Below are positions 24,075-32,172 of a stretch of DNA of 64,000 nt, one piece after another. Below the pieces are notes generated by a model. The model searched no databases and was not told where the DNA came from. It saw nothing but the letters and a program-made list of their open reading frames with translations. The position numbers and the translations under genes are program-made. The stretch spans positions 1 to 64,000 of IMG/VR virus record IMGVR_UViG_3300050821_006345; one strand, written 5' to 3'. The number at the start of each line of letters is the position of its first letter. The first letter of the stretch is position 1. The DNA is from a virus.

Positions 24075-24133
24075 CTTTATTTCTGATTGTGCGATTCTGT
24101 CCTCAAGCCGAAACGGTGAAGAATCGGATTGGC
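24071..24133 (+). promoter_or_regulatory. Promoter plus 27-nt GAAGA leader hairpin (copy 3)
   Basis: TTGACT (24071-24076), 16 bp, GATTCT (24093-24098), 8 nt, hairpin 24107-24133 with arms GCCGAAACGGU and AUCGGAUUGGC around GAAGA. Outer 5 bp (one G-U), AA/GA internal loop, inner 4 bp (one G-U). A 14-nt linker precedes the ATG at 24148. Confidence 0.85.
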
Positions 24134-24147
24134 CAGAAAGAAATAAT

Positions 24148-24501
24148 ATGAAACTACAGATTGAAATTCCGGATGGTGTTGTTGAAAAGGTAATTCGCGG
24201 CATTATGGAAAACTTCCCAGAAGCTAGCAATGGATGCGCCTTAAGGTGTATTGGGTGGCAATACGAAACCATGAGCTTCGATTTTTATGATGATGAGGAG
24301 ACCAAGAGATACAATATCACCAACGCAACTCTGCTCGCTACCTTCCCACTTATATTCACCGACAAGTGGCCGAAGGGCTGCGCGCCTCCTCTGGCTTCAA
24401 ACAAATGGGAGCAGTGGGAAGAATGGCTTTGTAGGTGCGATGCAACCGATTTTGACGCTTTCGCGCAACTTGCCTGCTTGGGTGAAGTGATTTACGGATA
24501 A
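24148..24501 (+). CDS. Hypothetical protein (117 aa)
   Basis: MKLQIEIPDGVVEKVIRGIM..., then GWQYETMSFDFYDDEETKRY and C-terminal DFDAFAQLACLGEVIYG. Resembles phage hypothetical proteins with a 'D.D......Q.A.FGE..YG' ending. First gene after a hairpin leader. Function unknown. Confidence 0.65.
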   Translation: MKLQIEIPDGVVEKVIRGIMENFPEASNGCALRCIGWQYETMSFDFYDDEETKRYNITNATLLATFPLIFTDKWPKGCAPPLASNKWEQWEEWLCRCDATDFDAFAQLACLGEVIYG

Positions 24502-24536
24502 CCAACTAACCAACAACCAAAACGAAAGATACAAAT

Positions 24537-24911
24537 ATGAAATCAATAACCATGCAACTGGCTGAAGCCGCACTGAAGGCTGGCCTGCAAATCGCGGACG
24601 CGGGTGGCCACAAGGTCGACCGTCCAAAGGAAGACCGGTTCGAGCTGCTCGGCCAGACCATCGAGCAAATCGCCAACCTGCAACGCCACGAGATTGTGGG
24701 CGAGGTGGTGGTGGACGAGGACGACGGCACGGTCTACCTCCGCACCTACGGCGTCGAGCATTTCAAATCCATGAGCCGACTGGCCAGAATGTTGTCCAAT
24801 GTCGTCGGACGGAAGGTTCGCGCGTCCATCAACGACTGCAACGCCAGAAAAGAGGTCTTTGAGTTTGAAGACGAGGAACAGTTGTTTGAGGAGTTCGGCG
24901 CACGGCCATAA
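24537..24911 (+). CDS. Hypothetical protein (124 aa)
   Basis: MKSITMQLAEAALKAGLQIA then DRPKEDRFELLGQTIEQIAN. Contains an acidic beta stretch VVVDEDDGTVYLRTYG and an acidic C-terminus. Leader CGAAAGATACAAATATG without Shine-Dalgarno. Not recognised. Confidence 0.6.
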   Translation: MKSITMQLAEAALKAGLQIADAGGHKVDRPKEDRFELLGQTIEQIANLQRHEIVGEVVVDEDDGTVYLRTYGVEHFKSMSRLARMLSNVVGRKVRASINDCNARKEVFEFEDEEQLFEEFGARP

Positions 24912-24915
24912 TGCC

Positions 24916-25299
24916 ATGAAAATCATCGCCACAATTGCCATTACAGCCGTCCTGATGTCCGCAAGGACTGAAGTCACCGATTTGCAGGCAGAACGCGCCC
25001 TATACGGCGAGACGTGCGGAGAAAGTGCGCTCTGCAAGTTGGGAACAGCCGGGGCGTTAAGGAATCGGATCGCCAAATACCACGACCTTCGTGGCGTCTA
25101 TGGGAAAAGTTCACCGCTGCTTAATCACATCGACGCAAAAGCATGGTCGGCTTGCGTGATGGCGTGGAACGAATCGGCCACGAACAACATCGTTGGCAAA
25201 GCCTACGTGTGGGGCAGCAAAGATGACTTGCGGAAGGCATCGTTTTACAGCAGACTGACCAAAGTGGCCACGATTGGTGGCCACACGTTTTTTAAGTGA
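24916..25299 (+). CDS. Secreted SleB-like cell-wall hydrolase (candidate lysis protein)
   Basis: 127 residues from MKIIATIAITAVLMSARTEV, a signal-peptide-like N-terminus. The mature part shows RALYGETCGESALCKLGTAG followed by ALRNRIAKYHDLRGVYG, which lines up with the SleB/hydrolase_2 pattern 'A.YaEArGE......A..v.NRv......vcgV'; the Glu of YGETCGE would be catalytic. The ending KVATIGGHTFFK matches the family's terminal '..IGxHxFY'. It may act as a secreted endolysin. Shorter than typical and with an unusual Cys in place of Arg. Confidence 0.6.
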   Translation: MKIIATIAITAVLMSARTEVTDLQAERALYGETCGESALCKLGTAGALRNRIAKYHDLRGVYGKSSPLLNHIDAKAWSACVMAWNESATNNIVGKAYVWGSKDDLRKASFYSRLTKVATIGGHTFFK

Positions 25300-25305
25300 A
25301 TTTGG

Positions 25306-25415
25306 GCGAATGTGTGAACAGGATACGGGTTCGACTCCCGTTCGGGACACTGCCGTTCCGATGCTGTGGAGCTAGGCGATAGTCACCGAAGGTTTGACTC
25401 CTTCATCGTCCACCA
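25306..25415 (+). ncRNA. tRNA-like remnants (two T-arm-like hairpins, one CCA end)
   Basis: Two typical T-arms occur 63 nt apart: ACGGG-TTCGACT-CCCGT (25325-25341) and GAAGG-TTTGACT-CCTTC (25388-25404). The second is followed by ATCGTCC-A-CCA (25405-25415), a proper acceptor end. GGGCGAA at about 25311 pairs imperfectly with ATCGTCC, but the total length (about 105 nt) and the extra T-arm do not fit one tRNA, and I find no anticodon arm. Likely decayed or rearranged tRNA genes, or an unusual tRNA-like RNA. Confidence 0.45.
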
Positions 25416-25505
25416 ATTTTGGCACAATGTGCGCGGCCTTCATATTCCGCTCTTTCCGTTGTGCCTCCGCTGAACGACCGGATGCGGAGTCGTTCACATA
25501 ATTTA

Positions 25506-25628
25506 ATGCCGCAAGAAGTTAAAAATTGTTTCAACTGCGCCCACCGACTGGTTCGCAATCGCGGGAGGAGCGTGCGAGAATCTTCTGGACGCAGAGCAGA
25601 TTGCGCTGGACGCACTGAGGAAAGATAA
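25506..25628 (+). CDS. Possible small zinc-knuckle protein
   Basis: 40 residues from MPQEVKNCFNCAHRLVRNRG. The N-terminal CFNC is plausible. However, from about 25530 the +1 frame (APTDWFAIAGGACENLLDAE then QIALDALRKDK, stop about 25631) looks more like true coding sequence but has no ATG. One of the two frames is used, or the gene is frameshifted. The stretch 25416-25505 shows nothing else. Confidence 0.35.
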   Translation: MPQEVKNCFNCAHRLVRNRGRSVRESSGRRADCAGRTEER

Positions 25629-25644
25629 GTAAGATTCGCACCGC

Positions 25645-27060
25645 ATGATTCCTCCAGAATTCCCACAGCAGGCAGCACAATCCGCAATGATGTCCAAGCT
25701 TACTGGCGCGGCGTGGATTACCGCCGGAGTCGCGGCGGTGGCAGCGGGATGGAATTACTCACGGGCGTTCTTCCATTGGGCTGCAAGCCTGTTCATCGGC
25801 ACTGCGATTCTTGATGGCAAGACAGGTGAAGCTGTTCAGTTCTTCTGCTCTCCAGAAAGAATGAAGCGTTGGCGGATCGGCACTCGTTATTTTGGGGGTA
25901 TTGAGTCTTACGTCCACCCAAAACGCTGGACGGAGGTCGTCGGATACGAGGGAACAACCACCGAGCCGTTCCTTTGCTTTTACAATAAACATCCGATGCT
26001 GGTCAATCTTTACAACGGGCCTATTTCAAACGGCAATTACGACGGCGACCAGAAAATTCAGATTCGCTACTTTCGATGGTTCTTTGACTGTGACCGGTTT
26101 GCTGTAGAGGCTATCGAGGCGTTCAACACGCGGCAGCGGACGATAAAGAATGGCGGCGGAGAGGCCGCTCCAACCAGGCGATTCTCCATCACCCGATGCA
26201 CCGGCTCTAAATTCAACTTCATGGACGGAGGCCAAAAAGACTCAAAATCAGACAGCGTAATGCCCCATAAAATTCATTCCGTCAGCGGCGTTGAATCCAT
26301 GATTATGAGCGGCGTGTTTCGGCTTTTGAAATGGAAATGCGACGACCTGAAGCAGAAGCCGGAGGGCGGCGACACTCCGTTCACTGGCTATCCGTTTCCG
26401 CCGTCGGTGCAGGACGCCATCAAAGAAATTGATATGTGGCTCAAACACGAGAAGTGGTTCCGGAGCAAATCAATTCCATGGCGTCGTGGATTCCTTTTAC
26501 ACGGCCAGCCGGGATCGGGTAAAACCACACTCGTCCGTGCACTTGCCATGTCGTTTGATTTGCCGATATTTGCGATGGATTTGAGTGGCATGGGCAATGA
26601 TGATTTTGTGCGTTCGTGGGAGCAGGCACTTTCATCCACTCCATGCATTGTTCTCATCGAGGACATTGACAATGTTTTTCACGGACGCGAGTTCGTCGGG
26701 CCGGACGTCATGGGCAAAGGCCACATCACGTTTGACTGCCTGCTGAATTGCATCTCCGGCGTAAAATCGGCAGATGGAGTGTTTACTGTCATTACCACCA
26801 ACAAGCTGGAGCATCTAGACGAGGCGATTGGCATCCCGAACAAGAACGGTCGTTCAACCAGACCTGGAAGATTAGACAGAGTGATTGAGCTTGGATTGAT
26901 GCGGAAAGAGGAGCGCGCGATTCTGGCGAATCACATTTTGTCTGACTGTCCATCTAAAATAGCAGCAACAGTGAAGGCCGGAGAGGGTGAAACTGCCGCT
27001 CAATTTCAATCGCGTTGCGCCGATATTGCCCAAGCTGAGTTCTGGAGCAAGGCTAATTGA
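25645..27060 (+). CDS. BCS1-like AAA+ ATPase with N-terminal membrane segment
   Basis: 471 residues. Hydrophobic N-terminus (about 20-57, GAAWITAGVAAVAAGW and FFHWAASLFIGTAIL) suggests membrane anchoring. The middle is a BCS1_N-like beta region. The AAA+ domain has GFLLHGQPGSGKTTLVRAL (Walker A, about 288-295), CIVLIEDIDNVF (Walker B, about 334-345) and TTNKLEHLDEAI with STRPGRLDRVIELG (sensor and arginine finger), the BCS1 signature. BCS1-type proteins translocate or remodel proteins at membranes; similar genes also occur in bacterial defence loci. Its role in a phage is unknown. Convergent 8-bp overlap with 27053. Confidence 0.85.
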   Translation: MIPPEFPQQAAQSAMMSKLTGAAWITAGVAAVAAGWNYSRAFFHWAASLFIGTAILDGKTGEAVQFFCSPERMKRWRIGTRYFGGIESYVHPKRWTEVVGYEGTTTEPFLCFYNKHPMLVNLYNGPISNGNYDGDQKIQIRYFRWFFDCDRFAVEAIEAFNTRQRTIKNGGGEAAPTRRFSITRCTGSKFNFMDGGQKDSKSDSVMPHKIHSVSGVESMIMSGVFRLLKWKCDDLKQKPEGGDTPFTGYPFPPSVQDAIKEIDMWLKHEKWFRSKSIPWRRGFLLHGQPGSGKTTLVRALAMSFDLPIFAMDLSGMGNDDFVRSWEQALSSTPCIVLIEDIDNVFHGREFVGPDVMGKGHITFDCLLNCISGVKSADGVFTVITTNKLEHLDEAIGIPNKNGRSTRPGRLDRVIELGLMRKEERAILANHILSDCPSKIAATVKAGEGETAAQFQSRCADIAQAEFWSKAN

Positions 27061-27844
27061 ACATCTTCAGGATTTCATCTCGCCACGCGGTTCGATCCCA
27101 TTGATGGACAGCGGCGTATGGCCTGCCAGTGGCTCCGCAAATCAGTTTTTGATTCTCCCACCGGCATGGCGGATTAAGAATCCTGAAATGATGCCCCCCC
27201 ATCACCCAGTCATTGGTGTGCGGATCACATCGGATCGCTAAAGGCTCGTTTGAAAGATAGTTGTGAAAGATGTAGTTCAATGCGCCTTGGTCGGTTCCTG
27301 ACGCCATGGGAGACGACGTCAGCCAGAGCATGAGCATCAGGTCTTTAACCCTCTGTCGCTGACCGCCAAAATATCCGGCACAGACTGGATTCCAATTGGC
27401 TACTTTGTCTGGATGCACCCGGATTTCGTGCGGCAGTGAATTCTGAACATTGTTCTGGTCGCCGGTGTTCCATGGATCGTCTTTCATGACCGACCCCTCG
27501 CCTTGGACAATCAAGCTGTGGTCGGGAATGTCATCAAACGGGTTTCTTTGAAACAAAACGTCACGGGCATCGGAAAATATAATCTTGTCGTTTGGGTCAC
27601 CGTTCGAGTTTCTCCATCTCCTCAAATGAACGCTGAACCCAAGCCATAACGAATTGTAAACGGTTTTATCCTCGATGATTTCAAATCTGGACGGCACCTG
27701 TTTTAACATCTCCGGCGATGCGTCCTGACTTACGACCACCACCATTTCATCTTTTAGATGTGGCAGCAGACTCTGCCACGTCACATTATAGAACGAAAAC
27801 CACTCCGGCCTGGTCTCGTGGGTGTCGAAGTAGATGGTGTTCAC
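27053..27844 (-). CDS. Glycosyltransferase-like protein
   Basis: 263 residues. MNTIYFDTHETRPEWFSFYN, then DKIIFSDARDVLFQRNPFDD (about 86-105) holds the DxRD-type metal-binding motif of GT-A enzymes. VCAGYFGGQRQRVKDLM and SGTDQGALNYIFHN match the acceptor-side pattern (TDQ) of plant-like/GT77- or GT8-type transferases. Part of a minus-strand cluster with 27861 and 28196. Confidence 0.7.
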   Translation of the reverse strand: MNTIYFDTHETRPEWFSFYNVTWQSLLPHLKDEMVVVVSQDASPEMLKQVPSRFEIIEDKTVYNSLWLGFSVHLRRWRNSNGDPNDKIIFSDARDVLFQRNPFDDIPDHSLIVQGEGSVMKDDPWNTGDQNNVQNSLPHEIRVHPDKVANWNPVCAGYFGGQRQRVKDLMLMLWLTSSPMASGTDQGALNYIFHNYLSNEPLAIRCDPHTNDWVMGGHHFRILNPPCRWENQKLICGATGRPYAAVHQWDRTAWRDEILKMFN

Positions 27845-27860
27845 TGTTTTTTAATCGAAG

Positions 27861-28199
27861 TTAGCATGAATCAACGTCCTTCCATTGCCACAAAAATCCA
27901 TTGAAAATCGAATCTTTATGCTTGTTGCAGTGAGGTGCCATGTGGCCGCAGGACATACCAGCAGCTTTAGCTGCGGCTCGCGCGCTTGTAATCGGCCTTT
28001 TATCGTTTATTATGCTGCGATCACTTCTGTATCCCTTCATTCTTCGGTTTAAGTTTTTACTTTGCCCAACATACCATTTGCTGCTTTCCAAGCACAACAT
28101 AGCATATACTCCCGGCATCTTTGGAATTTCGGCAGATATGTCCGAAAGTTTAAAAGAGGTGCTTGCAGCAGCCGCGATATATGGCAGGGGAAGGTTCAT
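27861..28199 (-). CDS. GIY-YIG endonuclease-like protein
   Basis: 112 residues. MPGVYAML...KWYVGQSKNLNRRMKGY (about 28-56) is the GIY-YIG core, here GVY-YVG, with the catalytic Arg in NRRM. The C-terminal part (SARAAAKAAGMSCGHMAPHC) may bind DNA. It sits between two glycosyltransferase genes, typical of a free-standing homing nuclease. Four-bp overlap with 28196. Confidence 0.75.
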   Translation of the reverse strand: MNLPLPYIAAAASTSFKLSDISAEIPKMPGVYAMLCLESSKWYVGQSKNLNRRMKGYRSDRSIINDKRPITSARAAAKAAGMSCGHMAPHCNKHKDSIFNGFLWQWKDVDSC

Positions 28200-28987
28200 T
28201 GATCCACTGGATTGCAGTCAATGTCGCACTTAATCGGAATCGTTCCGTTAACGACTCCATGCGCCATTGCTAAATAAGAATTCACACCTCGGCCAGCGAC
28301 GTTTTCCTTCCATTTCTGATATTCTTTTTGAATGTTGTCAATATGATCGATGGGAATGTGAGGGACAAAGACGTTGATGAATCCCGCCTTTAAAGATCTG
28401 ATGGACATTATCACGTCATCCCACCCGTAATTTTCCGGTTGACAAAGATAGCCAACGGCATCCAGCAGTGCAGAACTGTGTGCAACGCACGTCCCCATTA
28501 TTTCAGAAGATTGCTCAACCATAATCCATCGCTCGCCGGGCGGGTGTGGAAGCATGATTAACTTTGTTCGATAGTCTGGATTATCGCACCACGGAGACTG
28601 TGAAAGGTCATTCCTTTTAAGTCCCGCCTGACCGATTTTTGGATCGCGACGGAATACTTCTTCTAAAACGTCCGGCCAATCACGATGATGGACAACGACA
28701 TCGTCATCAATTTTAACACAATGTTGTCCCGGCTTGCGCTGCGCCCATGCTCGGTTAACTGCGCGGGCAGTGCCAAGGTTTGATTCGTTGGTTATGATGA
28801 TTGCTTGGCCGTTTTTTTGCAGTTCAGCCAGAAATGGTTCGGTTCGCGGATCGGTCGAAGCATTGTTCACGATGAAAAGCTCGTGGCGTTTTAGGTCGAC
28901 CTGATGCATCAGGCTTTCAACCGTTTTTCTAGTGCAATCAAATCGTTGGTTTTCAATCGTATTAAATACAGCCATTCCTATGAGCAT
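28196..28987 (-). CDS. Family 2 glycosyltransferase
   Basis: 263 residues (start 28987, or 28975 at MAVFNTIENQR). The GT2 fold is clear: LFIVNNASTDPRTEPFLAEL (about 37-56), NESNLGTARAVNRAWAQRKP, HCVKIDDDVVVH (the DxD motif) and GWDDVIMSIRS (catalytic-base region). Transfers a sugar from a nucleotide donor. Its 5' end overlaps the 5' end of the divergent 28980 gene, so the two promoters must lie inside each other's coding sequence. Confidence 0.85.
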   Translation of the reverse strand: MLIGMAVFNTIENQRFDCTRKTVESLMHQVDLKRHELFIVNNASTDPRTEPFLAELQKNGQAIIITNESNLGTARAVNRAWAQRKPGQHCVKIDDDVVVHHRDWPDVLEEVFRRDPKIGQAGLKRNDLSQSPWCDNPDYRTKLIMLPHPPGERWIMVEQSSEIMGTCVAHSSALLDAVGYLCQPENYGWDDVIMSIRSLKAGFINVFVPHIPIDHIDNIQKEYQKWKENVAGRGVNSYLAMAHGVVNGTIPIKCDIDCNPVDQ

Positions 28988-30074
28988 GAGCGACGATAAC
29001 CGAATACCAATGCCACGTCAAACGCTGCTTGACGCCGATTTACCGATTGCTTACACTGATCCACAAGTGGAAACAATTCGCATTCACACGATTACAAACT
29101 CGGACGGAACTTCTTTTTACCGGTGCCTTGGGCCGCTGGCCGCTCTTCGTAAGCAGCATCGCAAGTCCATCGACTTTCAAATCAATCAGCTCACGCTTAA
29201 CCCCTGCGACTGGGCGACAATGGCCGATTGTGACATAGCATTTTTCCAACGACCATGTTTGGGCCACCATGTTACCGCCGCTGGTATTGCCAAGATGTGC
29301 CGCACCCCGCTTATTTTGGACTACGATGATGACCTTCTAAACTTGACGCCAGATAATCCGTGTTATGCAACCTACGGCAAAGACAAAATCCGCGACAATA
29401 TTCAAAAACTGCTTGGCATGGCTGACGTAGTGATTGTTTCCACTCCGGCCATATCCGAAACCTTCCAGCCGTTCACACCTAATAAAATTGTTGTTATTCG
29501 GAATTCGTGGGATGATTCACTTCGTCCGTGGGCTGACCCGATTGCCATCCGATCCAACCGATGCATCTGGAGGGGAAGCGCAACGCATTTAAAAGATTTT
29601 CTTGAGGTAAGCCATTGCGTCCATGACACCGCCGATCTGTTCTCGGATGTTAAATTTGCCTTCATGGGCTGGGAACCATTCATGGTGACTGAAAAATTGA
29701 AATGCGAAGTTTATCCAAAGCAAGAGGTGCTTGACTACTTTGACTCAATCCGGTCGCTTGCACCAAAGATTGTTTACGTCCCGCTTCACCTATCGCAATT
29801 TAACAGGGCAAAAAGTAATTGTGGATGGTTAGAGGCCAGCTACGCCGGAGCAGCTGTTCTCGCTCCCGAAGGTTTGCCAGAGTGGGAGCGTCCGGGCATC
29901 ACGCTTTACAACGGGCCGGAACACTTCGGCGACGTCCTTCAGGAAATGCTTAAAACGCCGTGGGAAGAACTGAAGACCCGCGCCGACGGCTCGCGAGATT
30001 ACATCAAGGCCAATCTGCTGCTTTCTAAAGTCAACGAACAGCGGCTTGCGGTCATTCGCCATCTTTTGCGTTAA
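28980..30074 (+). CDS. GT-B (family 4-like) glycosyltransferase
   Basis: 364 residues from MSMSDDNRIPMPRQTLLDAD. N-terminal domain: SFYRCLGPLAALRKQH, DIAFFQRPCLGHH and PLILDYDDDLLNL. C-terminal domain: CIWRGSATHLKDFLEVSHCV (nucleotide-sugar-binding Rossmann), KIVYVPLHLSQFNRAKSNCG and WLEASYAGAAVLAPEG, the end typical of GT4 and phage 'domain of unknown glycosyltransferase' proteins. Head-to-head with the GT2 gene. Together with 27053, 28196 and 6125 it suggests the phage decorates its DNA, virion or host surface. Confidence 0.8.
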   Translation: MSMSDDNRIPMPRQTLLDADLPIAYTDPQVETIRIHTITNSDGTSFYRCLGPLAALRKQHRKSIDFQINQLTLNPCDWATMADCDIAFFQRPCLGHHVTAAGIAKMCRTPLILDYDDDLLNLTPDNPCYATYGKDKIRDNIQKLLGMADVVIVSTPAISETFQPFTPNKIVVIRNSWDDSLRPWADPIAIRSNRCIWRGSATHLKDFLEVSHCVHDTADLFSDVKFAFMGWEPFMVTEKLKCEVYPKQEVLDYFDSIRSLAPKIVYVPLHLSQFNRAKSNCGWLEASYAGAAVLAPEGLPEWERPGITLYNGPEHFGDVLQEMLKTPWEELKTRADGSRDYIKANLLLSKVNEQRLAVIRHLLR

Positions 30075-30168
30075 AACGCAGCAGAACGCCTCCTAGAAGC
30101 AATGCGGCCACGTCAGGAAGTCCACTTAACGCCAGATAAGGCCGTTTTTAGACCAGTTATCGCGCCGT

Positions 30169-30197
30169 AAAGAATCTTCGCAATTCTTATTATTTCT
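30169..30197 (+). terminator. Possible weak terminator after 30074
   Basis: AAGAAT-7 nt-ATTCTT followed by ATTATTTC. The stem is AT-rich, so termination would be weak. The rest of 30075-30168 holds no gene that I can see. Confidence 0.3.
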
Positions 30198-30198
30198 C

Positions 30199-30262
30199 TT
30201 GACGGTTGGCGGCAAAACATGGAAAACTGTCTTCAGTGGCAAGGGTGAAGAATCCGAACCAC
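30199..30262 (+). promoter_or_regulatory. Promoter plus 27-nt GAAGA leader hairpin (copy 4)
   Basis: TTGACG (30199-30204), 18 bp, AAAACT (30223-30228), 7 nt, hairpin 30236-30262 with arms GUGGCAAGGGU and AUCCGAACCAC around GAAGA. Outer 4 bp, inner 4 bp (one G-U), purine internal loop. A 14-nt linker GAGAAAGATAAAAT leads to the ATG at 30277. Confidence 0.85.
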
Positions 30263-30276
30263 GAGAAAGATAAAAT

Positions 30277-30573
30277 ATGAAATCAAACGGAACAATTCAG
30301 TGTTGGAAATGTGGCGCATTTAACGAGTCTTCGCTTTGTCCTCATTGCCCCCCGACCACCAAGCCAATCGTGAAAGGCAGCATCGTAAAATATACCGACC
30401 AACATGGTGATGGCTGGTTTCGCGTATCGGCCATCATCGCCGGATCGGTCAATCTCAAGCAAATCTTCGGAAGCCACATTCTTCACAAGCGCGTTCCGCT
30501 GGCCGAGGTGGTCGAGGACGAGGCGGCGTGGTATAAGAACTGGCAGCAATCGGAAGCCTACCAATCAATGTAA
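30277..30573 (+). CDS. Zinc-ribbon protein with SH3-like part (98 aa)
   Basis: N-terminal CWKCGAFNESSLCPHC (9-24) is a zinc ribbon. The rest, IVKGSIVKYTDQHGDGWFRV then SHILHKRVPLAEVVED, looks like a KOW/SH3-like barrel. First gene of a rightward operon with a hairpin leader. Function unknown. Confidence 0.7.
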   Translation: MKSNGTIQCWKCGAFNESSLCPHCPPTTKPIVKGSIVKYTDQHGDGWFRVSAIIAGSVNLKQIFGSHILHKRVPLAEVVEDEAAWYKNWQQSEAYQSM

Positions 30574-30577
30574 ATTT

Positions 30578-30868
30578 ATGAGCGCACTAAAAGAAATGCT
30601 TAACCGCCATCGCGAGGAGATTGCCGAGCTTCTCAAGACCTGCGCCCACGAGCGCCTGAAACAGAGCGAAGACCGCAGTCAAATCGGACTTGGCTCTTGC
30701 TGGCCAAGAATTGACATCGTCTGCCGGAACTGCGGAACAATGAAAATCATATTCTTCCGCGACGAAGACGAGTATAATAACCGCGCGAACATTCTGAAGA
30801 CCTTGGCAATCCAGAAAGGCTTCAAAGACCAGCGCATGACAACAATCCAATACGAACACCAACTATGA
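30578..30868 (+). CDS. Hypothetical protein (96 aa) with Cys motif
   Basis: MSALKEMLNRHREEIAELLK, helical, then IDIVCRNCGTMKIIFFRDED. A single CxxC plus the Cys/His of KTCAHERLK could bind zinc. ATG at 30578, 4 bp after the preceding stop. Confidence 0.6.
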   Translation: MSALKEMLNRHREEIAELLKTCAHERLKQSEDRSQIGLGSCWPRIDIVCRNCGTMKIIFFRDEDEYNNRANILKTLAIQKGFKDQRMTTIQYEHQL

Positions 30869-31245
30869 GCAAAGAATTATTCAAAAACGACGAGGCCAAG
30901 ATTTCGTTTTGGGCTTGCGAAGATGGCGATGCAAAGCTTTTCGGCCAATGCGACGGAGTCGGGCCGGTATCAATCAAAATCAGTCCAGAGAACATGGACT
31001 CGCTTGCCCGCCAGTGGCTCGCGCACTCGGCCATCCGCGACGGCTACACGAAGGCGGAGCTGACTGCGGCCTTCGACAAGGTGAAGGACAAGACGCACTG
31101 GAAGAATCCCATCGACGCCACGATACCAGTCGCGGACGTGGACATCACGGCAAAGGCCAAGTTCTTCCGAAGTAGTCGTGCCGAAGATAAAAAAGTGATG
31201 ATGCACGTCACTGCGCCGGGTTATTATGCCGGGCCAGCGAATTGA
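30865..31245 (+). CDS. Hypothetical protein (126 aa)
   Basis: MSKELFKNDEAKISFWACED, then VSIKISPENMDSLARQWLAH. ATGA overlap upstream. No recognised domain. Confidence 0.6.
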   Translation: MSKELFKNDEAKISFWACEDGDAKLFGQCDGVGPVSIKISPENMDSLARQWLAHSAIRDGYTKAELTAAFDKVKDKTHWKNPIDATIPVADVDITAKAKFFRSSRAEDKKVMMHVTAPGYYAGPAN

Positions 31246-31295
31246 TGTTGACCACCGAACTAAAATTTAGCAAACTAACTAAAGAAAGAAACGAT

Positions 31296-31757
31296 ATGCC
31301 AAACGAAACGAACGAAAAACAGCTTTCAAAGATTGAGGCTGCCGCGCTTGCGAAGGCGGCACAGAAAATTGACGATGCCTCCACCGAATCAATCTCTGTC
31401 GGGAAACACGCCGGAATGATAACCGTTCGCGTGGCCTACGACCTGAACAAGGCTGAGGACTACGACACTGCGCCAACGGTGAACCTGCTCTCCAAGGCCG
31501 TGCTTGCCAAGGCACTGGTGATGAGCGGGATTCAGGCCGACAACTTCCTTGGTGCTTTACGGGATGCTGCGGTCGCTGCACTTCACGCGGGCGAGAAAGC
31601 CGCTGATATTCTGACTGAGGAAGATAGCAGAGTCTTGGCGAAGATGGACTCGCTGTTTGAAAGGGTCATCGCCGAGCTTCCGCGTCAGCCACGGGCTGGC
31701 TCAACCACCGGAAAGGTTCGGCTTGAGGTTGTTGATTCTGTTGTCTTGGCCGACTAA
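31296..31757 (+). CDS. Hypothetical protein (153 aa), helical
   Basis: Starts MPNETNEKQLSKIEAAALAK after the leader GAAAGAAACGATATG, the usual start context here. A TTG/ATG 54 bp upstream is less likely. Ala-rich helices follow. Not recognised. Confidence 0.6.
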   Translation: MPNETNEKQLSKIEAAALAKAAQKIDDASTESISVGKHAGMITVRVAYDLNKAEDYDTAPTVNLLSKAVLAKALVMSGIQADNFLGALRDAAVAALHAGEKAADILTEEDSRVLAKMDSLFERVIAELPRQPRAGSTTGKVRLEVVDSVVLAD

Positions 31758-31761
31758 ATCA

Positions 31762-32172
31762 ATGACGATTCGAGTGCCATTCGGCCTGTGGGCGAGAATA
31801 AAGTCGGAGGAAACCGGCTCCAGCAAGCCGGAACTCCGCACCCGTCTTCGGAAAAGAATGTTCATCGGCCACACGCCGGTCGTCCGCCAGAACCGCATCC
31901 GCGAGGTTATTATCAGCTGCAATCCCGCCGGGATCATGCGCTGGATGGACGTAAAAATGTCGGATGCTCTAAAACAGCGGGAGTGCGCCTGCGGCAGTCC
32001 AGGCATCATTAAAAACTCCGACCACACATGGACGTGCGCGGACTGCCAGATCAAGGAGTCAAAATACAGCCGATGCATCACATCGCTGGAACTGCGCCGG
32101 GAAAGAAACAAGCTTGAAAACGAAATTGAAGAAGCCAAAAGACTTCAAATCACTGCGCCAGATTGGAATTGA
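31762..32172 (+). CDS. Hypothetical protein with zinc ribbon (136 aa)
   Basis: Basic N-terminal half (VPFGLWARIKSEETGSSKPE, RTRLRKRMFIGHTPVVRQNR). C-terminal CACGSPGIIKNSDHTWTCAD followed by CQIK forms a CxC...CxxC zinc ribbon, then a coiled helix. Possibly nucleic-acid binding. Confidence 0.55.
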   Translation: MTIRVPFGLWARIKSEETGSSKPELRTRLRKRMFIGHTPVVRQNRIREVIISCNPAGIMRWMDVKMSDALKQRECACGSPGIIKNSDHTWTCADCQIKESKYSRCITSLELRRERNKLENEIEEAKRLQITAPDWN

